Source of the DNA: Eutreptiella sp. 'Long Island Sound 2002'
Taxonomy: Eukaryota; Euglenozoa; Euglenophyceae; Eutreptiales; Eutreptiaceae
Assembly (NCBI GenBank): GCA_964036045.1
Contig: OZ038380.1
Coordinates: forward strand, 67,812,186-67,876,185
Direction of reading: 5' to 3'
DNA length: 64,000 bases
Shown here piece by piece: positions 1 through 10,780 of the stretch (its first letter is position 1; each line of letters starts with the position of its first letter). A model generated the notes under the pieces. The model made no database searches and had not been told where the DNA came from. It saw nothing but the letters and a program-made list of their open reading frames with translations. The translations under genes were made by a program, and so were the position numbers.

Positions 1-2740
1 AGGTTGGTGAGGCGGCCCGCTCTCTCAATGCCGCTGGCGAGGGCGGGCAAATGGCAACGGTCGCCGGGCACCCACTGGGTGTCATCCATCAGGAGAACCC
101 GGTTCAGCGGGCCCGCGGGGGTGTCGGTGGGGGGGACGGAACGGCAGGCCTCGTGCCCCCGAACTTCGCCATATATGCAGTACTTCATGCCGGACACGGG
201 GCACCCTTGCCCCGTGCCGGCCCCCAGCCGGGTGGAGGACGGAGAGCGTCCGTCAGCTCCCCCCATGTGCACCTCAAGGGCGCGGTCATGGTGCTGAAGG
301 GTCGCGGCGTCGGCTGGGGAGATCCCTGCGGCGGTGAGGACGGCGTACTCGGTGGTGTGGTTGATGGAGCCATACGCGTGGCGGACATCGTCCGACAGGA
401 CCCACGCTTCGAGGCGTCTGCGCCAGCGGTCCCACCATACATCGTGTAGGACGCGGAGTAGCTCCACGGAGGAGCAGTGCGGGGACATCCCGAACTGGTA
501 GGGCGGCAGGATGCCGTTCTGAACCAGGCGGGCTGGTAGTGGTCTTTGATGAGGGCAGCCGTGAGTTTCCATATCGTGGCCAGATTGGTCAGCGGCCTGC
601 CGTTTGCAATGGGGCCGTGCGGCGTCTTTTTCGGAAGGTTGATGAAGTCTGCAGAGTGTGCCTGGGGCACGGGCACCCCACGGAGAATACTGTTGATCAG
701 GCTCACGATCGCCGCAAACTGGGCATCCTCCAATTGTCCGAACAGCTGGTACTCCAGTAAGTCGTGGTACGGCACAGTGGCCGCCGCCCGGCGGATGATG
801 GCCCGCAGGTTTGCGGTGGTGGCGTTGGGTGGTGGGCCGAGCGGCCTTCCCTCCCATCCCGTGATGGTCCGGACGCGCGCGAGTGAGAGCGCCTCAAGAG
901 GGGCAAGGTGCCTTTGGCGCAGCTGGTCCAACGCAACGGCGGCTTGTTGATGAAGAGGTACTGGGACGCCCACCACGTAGACCGGATCCGCTGGGGGTAC
1001 GTAGCGCGCCCCCAACGTGCGGCGGTAGTCCACTTTGGTGGGTTGGCCAGGGGCAGCGGGTAGGGGCGCCAGCCCTACATCCTTCTCCAGAAGGAGAATG
1101 TCCCAGGCCGCTCGGATGCGTTCTTTGAGGCGGGCGACCTCCACGAGGTGTGACGATTGGGACGCCCAATCCGGGTAGGCGAGCGTGTAGCGTTGAAGGT
1201 TGGTGACGTGGACACGTACCGTCGACGGTACCGGCTGGCTGGGGACGGGGGGCCCGTAGGCAGCCGTAGCCGCGGTGTATAGCGCTGAGGTCACCTCGGT
1301 ATAGCGTGGCTGCGCTTCGGGCGCGGCCGGGGGCGGCGTAGCGAGTTCGGCCCGAAAGGTGTCATTGAGGGTGCGGAGCTGGCTGGCGAGGGGCTCCCGC
1401 GGGATGGGGAAGCGGCCCTTTTTCGAAGGGCATACCAATTGGGGCGCTGGCGGGAGGTCATGGAGGGTGGCAGTCACGGGTAGGTGGTCAGATGGGAAAC
1501 TGGAATCGGAGCGCACCTCCGTGGTGTGGGCTGCTTCCGAAGGGGTGCGGAGGAAGATGTGGTCCAGGGCACCGGCGAAACCTTGCGGGCTCACCCACGT
1601 GGGGGCCTCCGCAAGGGGGCGTAGACGGCGCATCCCAAGGCGCGTGAGCGTGGGGAGGACGAGGTCACAGAGGGAGGCAGGGGAGACAGGGAGGTGCGAG
1701 ACCCAGCGGCAGTTGGCGTTCAGGTCCCCTGTCAGGACAACCACTCTAGCCGGGGTGAGGAGGAGGTACGGGTACACCCAATCCAGGATTTCTTGGAGGG
1801 TGTCGAGGTTCCCGTCGGCGGGGAAATACACGTTGGCGTGGCAGTGGGTCACGCCAGCCATGGTGAAGTGCGTGACGAGGGCTCGTCCCGACGGATGGGC
1901 GCTGTGGCCGGTCATGACCAGGTCCGGGGTCCTGTAGAGGAGAGTGGCACATCCCCCAGCTATTCTTGCAGGTGCCTGGATGGTGTGGTACAGGGGGTGC
2001 ACCCGTTGGATGATCAGGGGGCCCGCTTCTTGAACATGCAGGGTTAGCGGGTACTGGCACTCGCGCACCAGGACGTCCAGGGCGCGGAGCTTGGGTCGCA
2101 GGGACATCTGCACGTTGAGGGTCATCACGTCTGGGCGGGGCGACACGTGGCCGGTGGGGGGGGGACCAGGGCAGGAGCCGGCGGCGGTGGAGTGCTGGGT
2201 TAGCTTGCGGTCCACGGCTGCGGGGAGGGCGCAAGGTAGGCCTCGCACCCACTTGCGGAGGTGCCGGTGGTGGTACGTGGCCGCCATCGCCAAGACACTG
2301 GCCCGGGTGAGGCCTGTGGCTGTGATGGAGACGCGGCTGTGTAGGGATTGTGGGAGGACCACGTGGTGATGCTCGGGCAAGATGAAGGAGGTGGGTGGCA
2401 GGCCCTTGCGGCAGAGCTGCAACTGATGGGAGCCCGTCACCTGCACACAGTGCACGGCGCCCACTAACGACAGAACGTTACGGGGCCAGGGGTCCGCCCC
2501 GCTGCACGCCCGGTAGTAGTGCACACCCACCGGCAGGTGCAGGCACATTTCGAGGGCGTAGGGGGGCGTGATGAACTGGGCAGTGCCCGAGGCCGGTACC
2601 GGTACCAGGCCCCACTCTCTGGGGGGGGAGCTGGGAGTGTATGCGCCCAGGTGCAGGTTCCGGACATGGGGGACGCCGTCGAGGTGGGAGTGGCGGAGCT
2701 GAGACACGGCGGCAGGGATGTCCTCGTTGCGCCCCGCCAT
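1..2740 (-). pseudogene. LINE ORF2: endonuclease plus reverse transcriptase, one frameshift, truncated by window edge
   Basis: ORF2 would nick target DNA and copy the element RNA at the nick. The start at 2740 follows the ORF1 stop by 8 nt. The endonuclease carries LTGDLNAN near residue 335, ALDHIF near residue 395 and PSDHLPV near residue 414, which are the expected acidic, Asn and His catalytic elements. The RT begins with RPLTNLATIWKL. Near 523-532 the frame breaks: the 851-codon frame runs on in nonsense to a stop at 185, while the neighbouring frame continues correctly with YQFGM. That frame holds a domain A-like stretch (358-391), the B motif GQGCPVSG (190-213) and the catalytic MDD (81-89). 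One base lost or gained explains this, but a sequencing error in this high-GC stretch is possible. Confidence 0.85.
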
Positions 2741-2748
2741 GTCCCGGG

Positions 2749-5700
2749 TTACCGGTCCCGCGGACGCCGACCGAAGTACGGCTGGTAGCGGTGGGGGTCG
2801 GCTGGGGGGCTCCAGGGCGGGGGAGCGTAGGGGTTGTGGGCCATGGCCACTCGGGGGTCGTGGGGGTCCCCCGAGTACGGGTAGGGCAGGAGGGGGGCTG
2901 CTGCATGGTGGTCGTGGCGGCTGGAATGCGCTTGGGGCTCATCACGGTACGCGCTGCGACGCCTCGGCGGCGGGCTGTCGCGGCGATGGCCTGGGCTGCG
3001 GCGGCGGGACGGGGACCGGTCCGAGCGGCGGGGGCTGTACCTGCGCTGATATTTGGAGTCTGGTTCTCCGTCCGATCCCGACGTTGCCGTAAGGTCCACC
3101 TGATCGTCAGGGTCCCGTGGACGGCGCTGCTTCCCGCGGCTTCCCCGATGAGTCTTCCGGGGCGGATGGTCTCGGTCAGGGTCAGGCACCCAGGGCGTGA
3201 ACGGTTGTTTCTTCGATTCGGCCCACGTCACTCGCCAGCCACGAGCCGTGTGTTGCCTCGTCAGTCGCATGCCGCGCTCGTACTCTGCTGGTCGGATTCC
3301 GACGATTGTGAACTTGGATGTATGGTTCAATTGTTCTTCAGTAATAGAGGAAAGGCCTGCACCAAATTTATCCCGAAGGATACCACCGAGGAGTCCTGCA
3401 TCAACTTCACCGGACGGCGGATCGTCGACTTCTTGCCAGCCGACCCACAGGGCTTTCGAGTAAACTTGCGGATCGATTTTTTGGGCTGTATACCCCTTCT
3501 TTTTCGCTGCGCCCTGTGCCTGGTTGGCGGCTGCAGCTTCTGATGGGGAGGTGGCTGGGCTGGCGGAATCCCGCTGGACTGCAGGGGGGTTGGAGAGGAA
3601 GGAGCTCAGGACTTCCGCGATGCCGGGCAGGCTGGGCGCGTGGCTGTGGACCCAGGCCCACTGCTCCCGGATCGGCGACTGCGGGAGGGTGTTGACCTTC
3701 GCGCCGTACTGGCGGAAGAGCTGGAGGTGGAGCGCGTGCGCAACCTCGTCCTCACAGCCCTTGGGGATCTCCGGGATCCACTCCAGCAGGTCGGTCAGGG
3801 CGGCATCGGCAGGCGACGGCAGAGACGGCGGCGGCTGGGCGGTCGCGCCCGGTGCCCGAAAGGCAGAGACCGCCCTCGGCTTAGGGATCGGGTCCGGGAC
3901 TGCGAACGACAGTTCGGGCGCACGCGCAGGGGCCTCCGGGACCGGCACGGCGCCTGGCGCGGCCATAGCCCTACGGAGGACGTCGGCCAATTCCTCGAGG
4001 TTTGGTGCCTGGGGCGAGGTGAGAACTGCTGCGGCGAGGATGACCGGCACGAGGACCAGGAACTGCTGAGAGCCGGGGGGGGGCAGCTCGAATGAAGCCG
4101 GAACGGTACTGCGCACGGCGTTGGCGAATGCCGGCGGCGTGGACTGGAGGCCGTGGAGTCTGGTGGCGATGGACAGGAGGGGGGGTACCGACCTGATGAA
4201 GTTGTTGAGCCTAACGACTTCGGTCTGCCGCTGTGCTGCGGCGCAACGCTGGGCCTGCTGCTGGGCATTATCCCGTTCGGTGCGCACCGCGTCCAGATCC
4301 CGCGTGAGGGACTCCAGGTCGCCCCGTGCCACGGCCAGCTCCCGTCGTTGGGCCTCATACTCGTCATGCAATTGAGCGTAGTCGGTGGAGTAGGCCGTGA
4401 CATCCAGGTCCGGGACGAAAGGCTCCCCCACCTGGGAGGGGCTGGGGGGGGCCGACTCGACGGCCGGGGCCGGTGACTCCGGAGGCGTGGGGTCTGCGGC
4501 AGCCGGTGGTACCTGGGAGGCAGGCTCTGGGAGATTGAAAGAAAGCCTTGTCTGTTCGGGCAACAGTGATGAAGGCGATGGTTCGGACCCTGAGGGGGTG
4601 GGCTTGCCCTGGGCCTTGTACAGGGCTGACGCTGGGGTGAACGCCGCCGTGGCGAACAGAGTGCCGGCGGGGCTGGGCGCTGCTTGCCCTTTGGTGAGGT
4701 AAGGTGCGTGGCTGGGCGGCGTGAGCGGGGGCGGGTTGGCGGTGTCGGCGATGCCGGCCTGCAGCAGGGCGAAAGTGGGGGCTGTGGCCCAGGAGTGCTC
4801 GCCAGCCTGCTCGATCTGATGCAGCAGCTCCACGCTGCGGATCGGCAAGATCGAGCACTCGAGCAGCGGCCGCAGCTGCTCGGGGGTCCACATGCCCTTG
4901 TTGGCGAGGGCGGGGGGCGTGGGAACGGGGGCTGGCGTGTACTGTCCTGTGAGGCAGACGGAGGAGGCCCACGCTAGGAGCCCGAACTTCAGCGGGACGA
5001 GGTCTGCTGTCGGGATGTGGGCTGCCTGCAGGACCGCATGCACGTCGTTGGGTAGCGCCCAAAAGGCCGCAACTACCTCTCGGGTGCGGAGGCGGTCGCA
5101 TGACGGTCTGAGGTGGGGGGCAAGGAACTGGCTGATGGGCTTGTGGATCTTGTGGGAGACCTTCTGGCTTTGGATGTCCGGAGGGCCGGCAGTATCGACG
5201 GGCGGTGGCTGTGCGCGGGCTGTGTACAGGCCCTTGAAGACTTGGTTGCGGAGGCGTGACGCCGAAATTGGGGCATGGCTTGGGCTCCACCGCGTGACGA
5301 GAGCCGCTGTGAGGGCCTCAGGGTCCTTGGAGATATACTCCAGCAGTGGGCCTCCTTGTACCAGCGACAGGGGGACGTGTTCGATGACCTTCGTGTCAGA
5401 CGGGCCTGCGGCGACCGTTACGGTGGCTGTGAGCAGGAGCCCCCGCGGCGTCCACACCCCCGTCACCGCTGTAATAGCCTGGATGTCGCCGTTGGCAGCC
5501 GTCCATCGCAGGGCATCACACAAGTCAGCCAGGGCGGGGTCGGTGGCCTGGATAGCCGTATCTGCCGCTTCCAGTGCGTCATCCTTCAGCATGTCCAGTT
5601 CTCGCAGCAGACGGTCAGCATCGTCGGACTGGGCGATGTCCATCAGAAACATGGGGAACGGCCCCCGACGAATGGCGCCGCCTCGACCGGTGTCGGGGGC

Positions 5701-5784
5701 GGGAGAGGGGGTGTCCTGGGACGGTGTTGAGCGGTCTGACATGGTAGCTGTGGCGAGAAAAGAGCGGGTGGCCTGTGGCCGCAA
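2749..5784 (-). CDS. LINE ORF1 protein, coiled coil and basic SR-rich tail
   Basis: This is an intact 1011-codon frame just upstream of ORF2 on the same strand, ending in TAA 8 nt before the ORF2 ATG. By position it is ORF1, the RNA-binding and chaperone partner of ORF2 in the retrotransposition particle. About residues 466-535 form a heptad-rich, Glu/Arg/Gln-rich stretch that is a likely coiled coil. Residues of about 865-970 are Arg/Ser/Pro-rich and strongly basic, suiting nucleic acid binding. No CCHC zinc knuckle is visible, and no RRM can be asserted by eye. Proline/alanine-rich linkers lie between. The first Met gives residues MRPQATR; a second Met at residue 15 (5742) is an equally plausible start. 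At about 1000 aa it is long for an ORF1 protein. Confidence 0.75.
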   Translation of the reverse strand: MRPQATRSFLATATMSDRSTPSQDTPSPAPDTGRGGAIRRGPFPMFLMDIAQSDDADRLLRELDMLKDDALEAADTAIQATDPALADLCDALRWTAANGDIQAITAVTGVWTPRGLLLTATVTVAAGPSDTKVIEHVPLSLVQGGPLLEYISKDPEALTAALVTRWSPSHAPISASRLRNQVFKGLYTARAQPPPVDTAGPPDIQSQKVSHKIHKPISQFLAPHLRPSCDRLRTREVVAAFWALPNDVHAVLQAAHIPTADLVPLKFGLLAWASSVCLTGQYTPAPVPTPPALANKGMWTPEQLRPLLECSILPIRSVELLHQIEQAGEHSWATAPTFALLQAGIADTANPPPLTPPSHAPYLTKGQAAPSPAGTLFATAAFTPASALYKAQGKPTPSGSEPSPSSLLPEQTRLSFNLPEPASQVPPAAADPTPPESPAPAVESAPPSPSQVGEPFVPDLDVTAYSTDYAQLHDEYEAQRRELAVARGDLESLTRDLDAVRTERDNAQQQAQRCAAAQRQTEVVRLNNFIRSVPPLLSIATRLHGLQSTPPAFANAVRSTVPASFELPPPGSQQFLVLVPVILAAAVLTSPQAPNLEELADVLRRAMAAPGAVPVPEAPARAPELSFAVPDPIPKPRAVSAFRAPGATAQPPPSLPSPADAALTDLLEWIPEIPKGCEDEVAHALHLQLFRQYGAKVNTLPQSPIREQWAWVHSHAPSLPGIAEVLSSFLSNPPAVQRDSASPATSPSEAAAANQAQGAAKKKGYTAQKIDPQVYSKALWVGWQEVDDPPSGEVDAGLLGGILRDKFGAGLSSITEEQLNHTSKFTIVGIRPAEYERGMRLTRQHTARGWRVTWAESKKQPFTPWVPDPDRDHPPRKTHRGSRGKQRRPRDPDDQVDLTATSGSDGEPDSKYQRRYSPRRSDRSPSRRRSPGHRRDSPPPRRRSAYRDEPQAHSSRHDHHAAAPLLPYPYSGDPHDPRVAMAHNPYAPPPWSPPADPHRYQPYFGRRPRDR

Positions 5785-6510
5785 TATGTTGGGGGGGGGG
5801 AGCAGATCGAGGTGTCGGCAAACGGAGGTGCATTGACATCATAGGCAGCCCCAGTCGGATGGGGCGCGCAGGAGAGAAACAAGGGGTACCACGAGCGTGG
5901 CCATAGTGTGACAAAACAAAGAGCATGGCGCGATGGCGCGGAGTAACATGGGGCCGCCTGGCGGACCGGGTCGGTGAGCGGGGGTCCCAGGACACACAGG
6001 GCGGGGGTGCGAGGGGAGCACCGCGCTGGCGCGTGGTGCTGCAACCCTAGTGGCGCACGGGAGCGAGGGGCCCCACGTTGGGACGACGAATCGGACGACT
6101 GATGATACCCCTGCACAAGGCGTCACGCTTGAGCGGCGGATACGTCAAATGCAGTCCCCGTCGCGGCTCCGCGCGTAGCGGCCTGGAAGATTGCCACGGC
6201 GAGGTCGACGTCTTGCCAGAGCCGAACGTATAACGACGTGCCCACTGTGAGCAGGAAACGGCTTGCAAGTGGGAGGGACGCACTTGAGGTGCGGCACTCA
6301 GCCCTTGGAGACACGGGATGAAGAGGGAGAGAGAGAGTGCACCATACGGGTGGAGTTGAGCGGAGAGGGGGCCACGATGGCAGAGCTGAGTCACGTGGTG
6401 GCACGACTATCACGACGATTCACGATTGGTGTCGAGCGTGGCAGTGCGTGTAGGCAATCCGTCCTACAGCTACCATCCTGAGGGTTTTTAGACTGGTGCC
6501 AGGTCACCAG
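5785..6510 (-). other. Leader / 5' untranslated region of the LINE
   Basis: No convincing coding sequence lies between ORF1 and the minisatellite. Open stretches on the minus strand are short, overlap each other in different frames and show no recognisable domain. The region is where a LINE internal promoter would sit, but no promoter element can be named from the sequence. The last bases before 6511 (around 6481-6510) show no target-site duplication that can be matched, because the other end of the element is outside the window. Confidence 0.45.
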
Positions 6511-9293
6511 GGGTGAGTGGGTGAGTGGGTGAGTGGGTGAGTGGCTCAGTGGGTGAGTGGGTGAGTGGGTGGGTGGGTGGTCGGGTGGGTGGGTGGGGGG
6601 GTTAGTGGGTTAGTGGGTGAGTGGGTGAGTGGGTGAGTGGGTGAGTTGGTGAGTGGGTGAGTGGGTGAGTGGCTGAGTGGGTTAGTGGGTGAGTGGGTGA
6701 GTGGGTGAGTGGGTGAGTGGGTGATCGGGTGAGTGGGTGAGTGGGTGAGTGGGTGAGTGGGTGAGTGGGTGTGTGGGTCTGTGGGTGAGTGGGTGAGTGG
6801 GTGAGTGGGTGAGTGGGTGAGTGGGTGAGTGGGTGAGTGGGTGAGTGGGTGTGTGGGTGAGTGGGTGAGTGGGTGAGTGGGTGAGTGGGTGAGTGGGTGA
6901 GTGGGTGAGTGGGTGAGTGGGTGAGTGGGTGAGTGGGTGAGTAGGTGAGTGGGTGAGTGGTCGAGTGGGTGAGTGGGTGAGTGGGTGAGTTGGTGAGTGG
7001 GTGAGTGGATGAGTGGGTGAGTGGGTGAGTGGGGGAGTGGGTGAGTGGGTGAGTGGGTGAGTGGGTGAGTGGGTGAGTGGGTGAGTGGGTGAGTGGGTGA
7101 GTGGGTGAGTGGGTGAGTGGGTGAGTGGGTGAGTGGGTGAGTGGGTGAGTGGGTGAGTGGGTGAGTGGGTGAGTGGGTGAGTGGGTGAGTGGGTGAGTGG
7201 GTGAGTGGGTGAGTGGGTGAGTGGGTGAGTGGGTGAGTGGGTGAGTTGGTGAGTGGGTGAGTTGGTGGGTGGGTGAGTGGGTGATTGGGTGAGTGGCTGA
7301 GAGGGTGAGTGGGTGAGTGGGTGAGTTGGTGAGTGGGTGAGTGGGTGAATGGGTGAGTGGGTGAGTGGGTGAGTTGGTGAGTTGGTGAGTGGGTGGGTGG
7401 GTGAGTGGGTGATTGGGTGAGTGGCTGAGAGGGTGAGTGGGTGAGTGGGTGAGTTGGTGAGTGGGTGAGTGGGTGAGTGGGTGAGTGGGTGAGTGGGTGA
7501 GTGTCTGAGTGGGTGAGTGGGTGAGTGGGTGAGTGGGTGAGTGGCTGAGTGGGTGAGTGGGTGAGTGGGTGAGTGGGTGAGTGAATGAGTGGGTGAGTGG
7601 GTGTGTGGCTGAGTGGGTGTGTGGGTGAGTGGGTGATCGGGTGAGTGGGTGAGTGGGTCAGTGGGTGAGTGGGTGAGTGGGTGAGTGGGTGAGTGGGTGA
7701 CTGGGTGACTGGGTGAGTGGGTGAATGGGTAAGTGGGTGAGTGGGTGAGTGTGTGAGTGGGTGACTGGGTGAGTGGGTGAGTGGGTGAGTGGGTGAGTGG
7801 GTGTTGGGGTCAGTGGGTGAGTAGGTGAGTGGGCGAGTGGGTGAGTTGGTGAGTGGCTGAGTGGGTGAGTGGGTGAGTGGGTGAGTGGGTGAGTAGGTGA
7901 GTGGGTGAGTGGGTGAGTTGGGTGAGTGGGTGAGTGGGTGAGTAGGTGAGTGGGTGAGGGGCCGAGTGGGTGAGTGGGTGAGTGGGTGAGTGGGTGAGTG
8001 GGTGAGTGGGTGAATGGTTGAGTGGGTGAGTGGGTGAGTGGGTGAGTGGGTGCGTGGGTGAGTGGGTGCGTGGGTGCGTGGGTGAGTGGGTGAGTAGGTG
8101 AGTGGGTGAGTGGGTGAGTGGGTGAGTGGGTGAGTGGGTGAGTGGCTGGGTGGGTGAGTGGGTGAGTTGGTGAGTGGGTGAGTGGGTGAGTGGGTGAGTG
8201 GGTGAGTGGGTGAGTGGCTGAGTGGGTGAGTGGCTGAGTGGGTGAGTGGGTGAGTGGGTGAGTGGGTGAGTGGGTGAGTGGATGAGTGGGTGAGTGGATG
8301 AGTGGGTGAGTGGGTGAGTGGGTGAGTGGGTGAGTTGGTGAGTGGGTGAGTGGGTGAGTGGGTGAGTGGGTGAGTGGGTGAGTGGGTGAGTGGGTGAGCG
8401 GGTGAGTGGGTGAGTGGGTGAGTTGGTGAGTGCGTGAGTGGGTGAGTGGTTGAGTGGGTGAGTGGGTGAGTGGGTGAGTGGGTGAAGGGGTGATTGGGTG
8501 AGTGGGTGAGTGGGTGAGTGGTTGAGTGGGTGACTGGGTGAGTCCGTGAGTGGGTGAGTGGGTGAGTGGGTGAGTGGGTGAGTGGGTGAGTGTGTGAGTG
8601 AGTGAGTGGGTGTGTGGGTGCATGGGTGAGTGGGTGAGTGGGTGAGTGAGTGAGTGGGTGAGTGGGTGAGTGGGTGAGTTGGTGAGTGGGTGAGTGGCTG
8701 AGTGGGTGAGTGGATGAGTGGGTGAGTGGGTGAGTGGGTGAGTGGGTGAGTGGGTGAGTGGGTGAGTGGGTGAGTGGGTGAGTGGGTGAGTGGGTGAGTG
8801 GGTGAGTGGGTGAGTGGGTGAGTGGGTGAGTGGGTGAGTGGGTGAGTGGGTGAGTGGGTGAGTGGGTGAGTGGGTGAGTGGGTGAGTGGGTGAGTGGGTG
8901 AGTGGGTGAGTGGGTGAGTGGGTGAGTGGGTGAGTGGGTGATCGGGTGAGTAGGTGAGTGGGTGAGTGGGTGAGTGGGTGAGTGGGTTAGTGGGTGAGTG
9001 GGTGAGTCGGTGAGTGGGTGAGTGGTCGAGTGGGTGAGTGGGTGAGTGGGTGAGTGGGTGAGTGGGTGAGTGGGTGATTGGGTGAGTGGGTGAGTGGGTG
9101 AGTGGGTGAGTGGGTGAGTGGGTGAGTGGGTGAGTGGGTGAGTGGGTGAGTGGATGAGTGGGTGAGTGGGTGAGTGGGTGAGTGGGTGAGTGGGTGAGTG
9201 GGTGAGTGGGTGAGTGGGTGAGTGGGTGAGTGGGTGAGAGGGTGAGTGGGTGTGTGGGTGAGTGGGTGTGTGGGTGAGAGGCTGAGTGGGTGA
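6511..9293. repeat. 8-bp minisatellite (GGGTGAGT)n, about 348 units
   Basis: The plus strand is an almost unbroken run of GGGTGAGT units for 2.78 kb. Scattered single-base variants include GTGATTGG, GTGTGTGG and GTGAGTTG. A variant block at 7283 recurs at 7411, 128 bp (16 units) later, so amplification also occurred in larger blocks. The C-rich strand has no stop codon in any frame, which produces long artificial frames of Thr-His-Pro-Leu-Thr-His-Ser-Pro repeats. These should not be annotated as proteins. The GGG runs every 8 nt make the G-rich strand a candidate for four-stranded folding. Confidence 0.97.
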
Positions 9294-9374
9294 CTTCTCC
9301 TCTTCCCCCTGGCTCTTGTCCTCCTTGTCCTCTCTCCCCACGTCTCCTTGCTCTTGCCTCTCCTTTCCGCCGCC
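9294..9374. other. Polypyrimidine spacer between two tandem arrays
   Basis: About 80 bases, almost all C and T on the plus strand (for example CTCCTTGTCCTCTCTCC), separate the 8-bp minisatellite from the 127-bp array. No gene or repeat unit of either array is present. Confidence 0.7.
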
Positions 9375-10780
9375 GTCTTTTTATCATATTCTCTCCGCTG
9401 CCCCGGACGCTCCAGTCCGTGGCACCGGGTTCACCCCCGGACGATCCAGTCCGGGGGCCAGCGCCGTGCTTCATTCCGCCCCGGATGCTCCAATCACGGG
9501 CGTCTTTTTGTCATATTCTCTCCGCTGCCTCGGACGCTCCAGTCCGTGGCACCGGGTTCATCCCCGGATGATCCAGTCCGGCTGCTTGTGCCGTGCTTCA
9601 TTCCGCCCCAGTTGCTCCAATCCGGGGAGTCTTTTTGTCATATTCTCTCCGCTGCCTCAGACGCTCCAGTCCGTGGCACCGGGTTCACCCCTCGACAATC
9701 CAGTCCGGGGGCTTGCGCCGTGCTTCATTCCTCCCCGGTTGCTCCAATCCGGGGGGTCTTTTTGTCGTACTCTCTCTGCCGCCTCGGACGCTCCAGTCCA
9801 TGGCGCCGCGTTCACCCCCGGACGATCCAGTCCGGGGGCTAATGTTGTGCTTCATTCCGCCCCGGTAGCTCCAATCCGGGGCGTCTTTTTGTCGTCTTCT
9901 CCCCGTTGCCTCGGACGCTCCAGTCCGTGGCACCGGGTTCACCCCCGGACGATCCAGTCCGGGGGCTTGCGCCGTGCTTCATTCCTCCCCGGCTGCTCCA
10001 GTCCGGGGGGTCTTTTTGTCATATTCTCTCCGCTGCCTCGGACGCTCTAGTCCGTGGCACCGGGTTCATCCCCGGACGATCCAGTCCGGGGGCTAGCGCC
10101 GTGCTTCATTCCGCCCCGGTTGCTCCCATCCGGGGGGTCTTTTTGTCATATTCTCTCCGCTACCTCGGATGCTCCAATCCGTGGCACCGGGTTCAGCCCC
10201 GGACAATCCAGTCCGGGGGCTTGCGCCATGCTTCATTCCTCCCAGGTTGCTTCAATCCGGGGGGTCTTTTTGTCGTACTCTCTCTGCCGCCTCGGGCGCT
10301 CCAGTCCGTGGCGCCGGGTCCACCCCCGGACGATCCAGTCCGGGGGCTAATGTTGTGCTTCATGCCGCCCCGGTAGCTCCAATCCGGGGCGTCTTTTTGT
10401 CGTATTCTCCCCGTTGCCTGGGACGCTCCAGTCCGTGGCACCGGGTTCACCCCCGGATGATCCAGTCCGGCTGCTTGCGCCATGCTTCATTCCTCCCAGG
10501 TTGCTTCAATCCGGGGGGTCTTTTTGTCGTACTCTCTCTGCCGCCTCGGGCGCTCCAGTCCGTGGCGCCGGGTTCACCCCCGGACGATGCAGTCCGGGGG
10601 CTAATGTTCTGCTTCATGCCGCCCCGGTAGCTCCAATCCGGGGCGTCTTTTTGTCGTATTCTCCCCGTTGCCTCGGACGCTCCAGTCCGTGGCACCGGGT
10701 TCACCCCCGGACGATCCAGTCCGGGGGCTCCGGCCGTGCTCCCACTCGCCCCGGACGCTCCAATCCGGGGCGTCATGTTT
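9375..10780. repeat. 127-bp tandem repeat, 11 copies, three hairpins per unit
   Basis: The marker GTCTTTTTGTC recurs at 9375 (variant), 9502, 9629, 9756, 9883, 10010, 10137, 10264, 10391, 10518 and 10645, exactly 127 bp apart, and in degraded form at 10772. Each unit holds three short inverted repeats about 42 bp apart: CGGAC/GTCCG around GCTCCA; CCCCCGGAC/GTCCGGGGG around GATCCA; and CCCCGG/CCGGGG around TTGCTCCAAT. The unit therefore looks like a diverged trimer of a 42-bp ancestor. Variants recur in blocks: the 9756-9883 pair resembles 10264-10391 and 10518-10645. Open frames through the array are by-products of its low A content. Confidence 0.95.

Larger units (their letters stand above)
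1..6510 (-). mobile_element. Non-LTR retrotransposon (LINE, APE endonuclease type), 3' end outside window
   Basis: The minus strand reads as leader, ORF1 (5784-2749), an 8-nt gap, then ORF2 (from 2740) with an apurinic-type endonuclease followed by reverse transcriptase. This is the order of two-ORF LINEs such as the L1 group. The RT is cut by the window edge, so its C-terminus, the 3' UTR and any poly-A tail are not visible. The upstream end abuts the 8-bp minisatellite starting at 6511, and the exact 5' boundary between about 5800 and 6510 cannot be fixed. ORF1 is uninterrupted and ORF2 shows one frameshift, so this is a young but probably defective copy. The clade cannot be assigned without a tree of the RT domain. 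Confidence 0.88.

Noticed and set aside
6546-9474. Frames of 321-931 codons reading Thr-His-Pro-Leu-Thr-His-Ser-Pro
   Set aside because: They are translations of an 8-bp repeat whose complement has no stop codon in any frame. The same peptide appears in several overlapping frames.
9375-10780. CRISPR-like regular spacing with palindromic repeats
   Set aside because: The 127-bp units are repeats throughout with no unique spacers, and the host is eukaryotic. No cas-like gene is near.
9375-10780. Hammerhead-type ribozyme in the hairpin repeats
   Set aside because: The conserved CTGATGA and GAAA core elements are not present in the unit. Only simple stems are seen.
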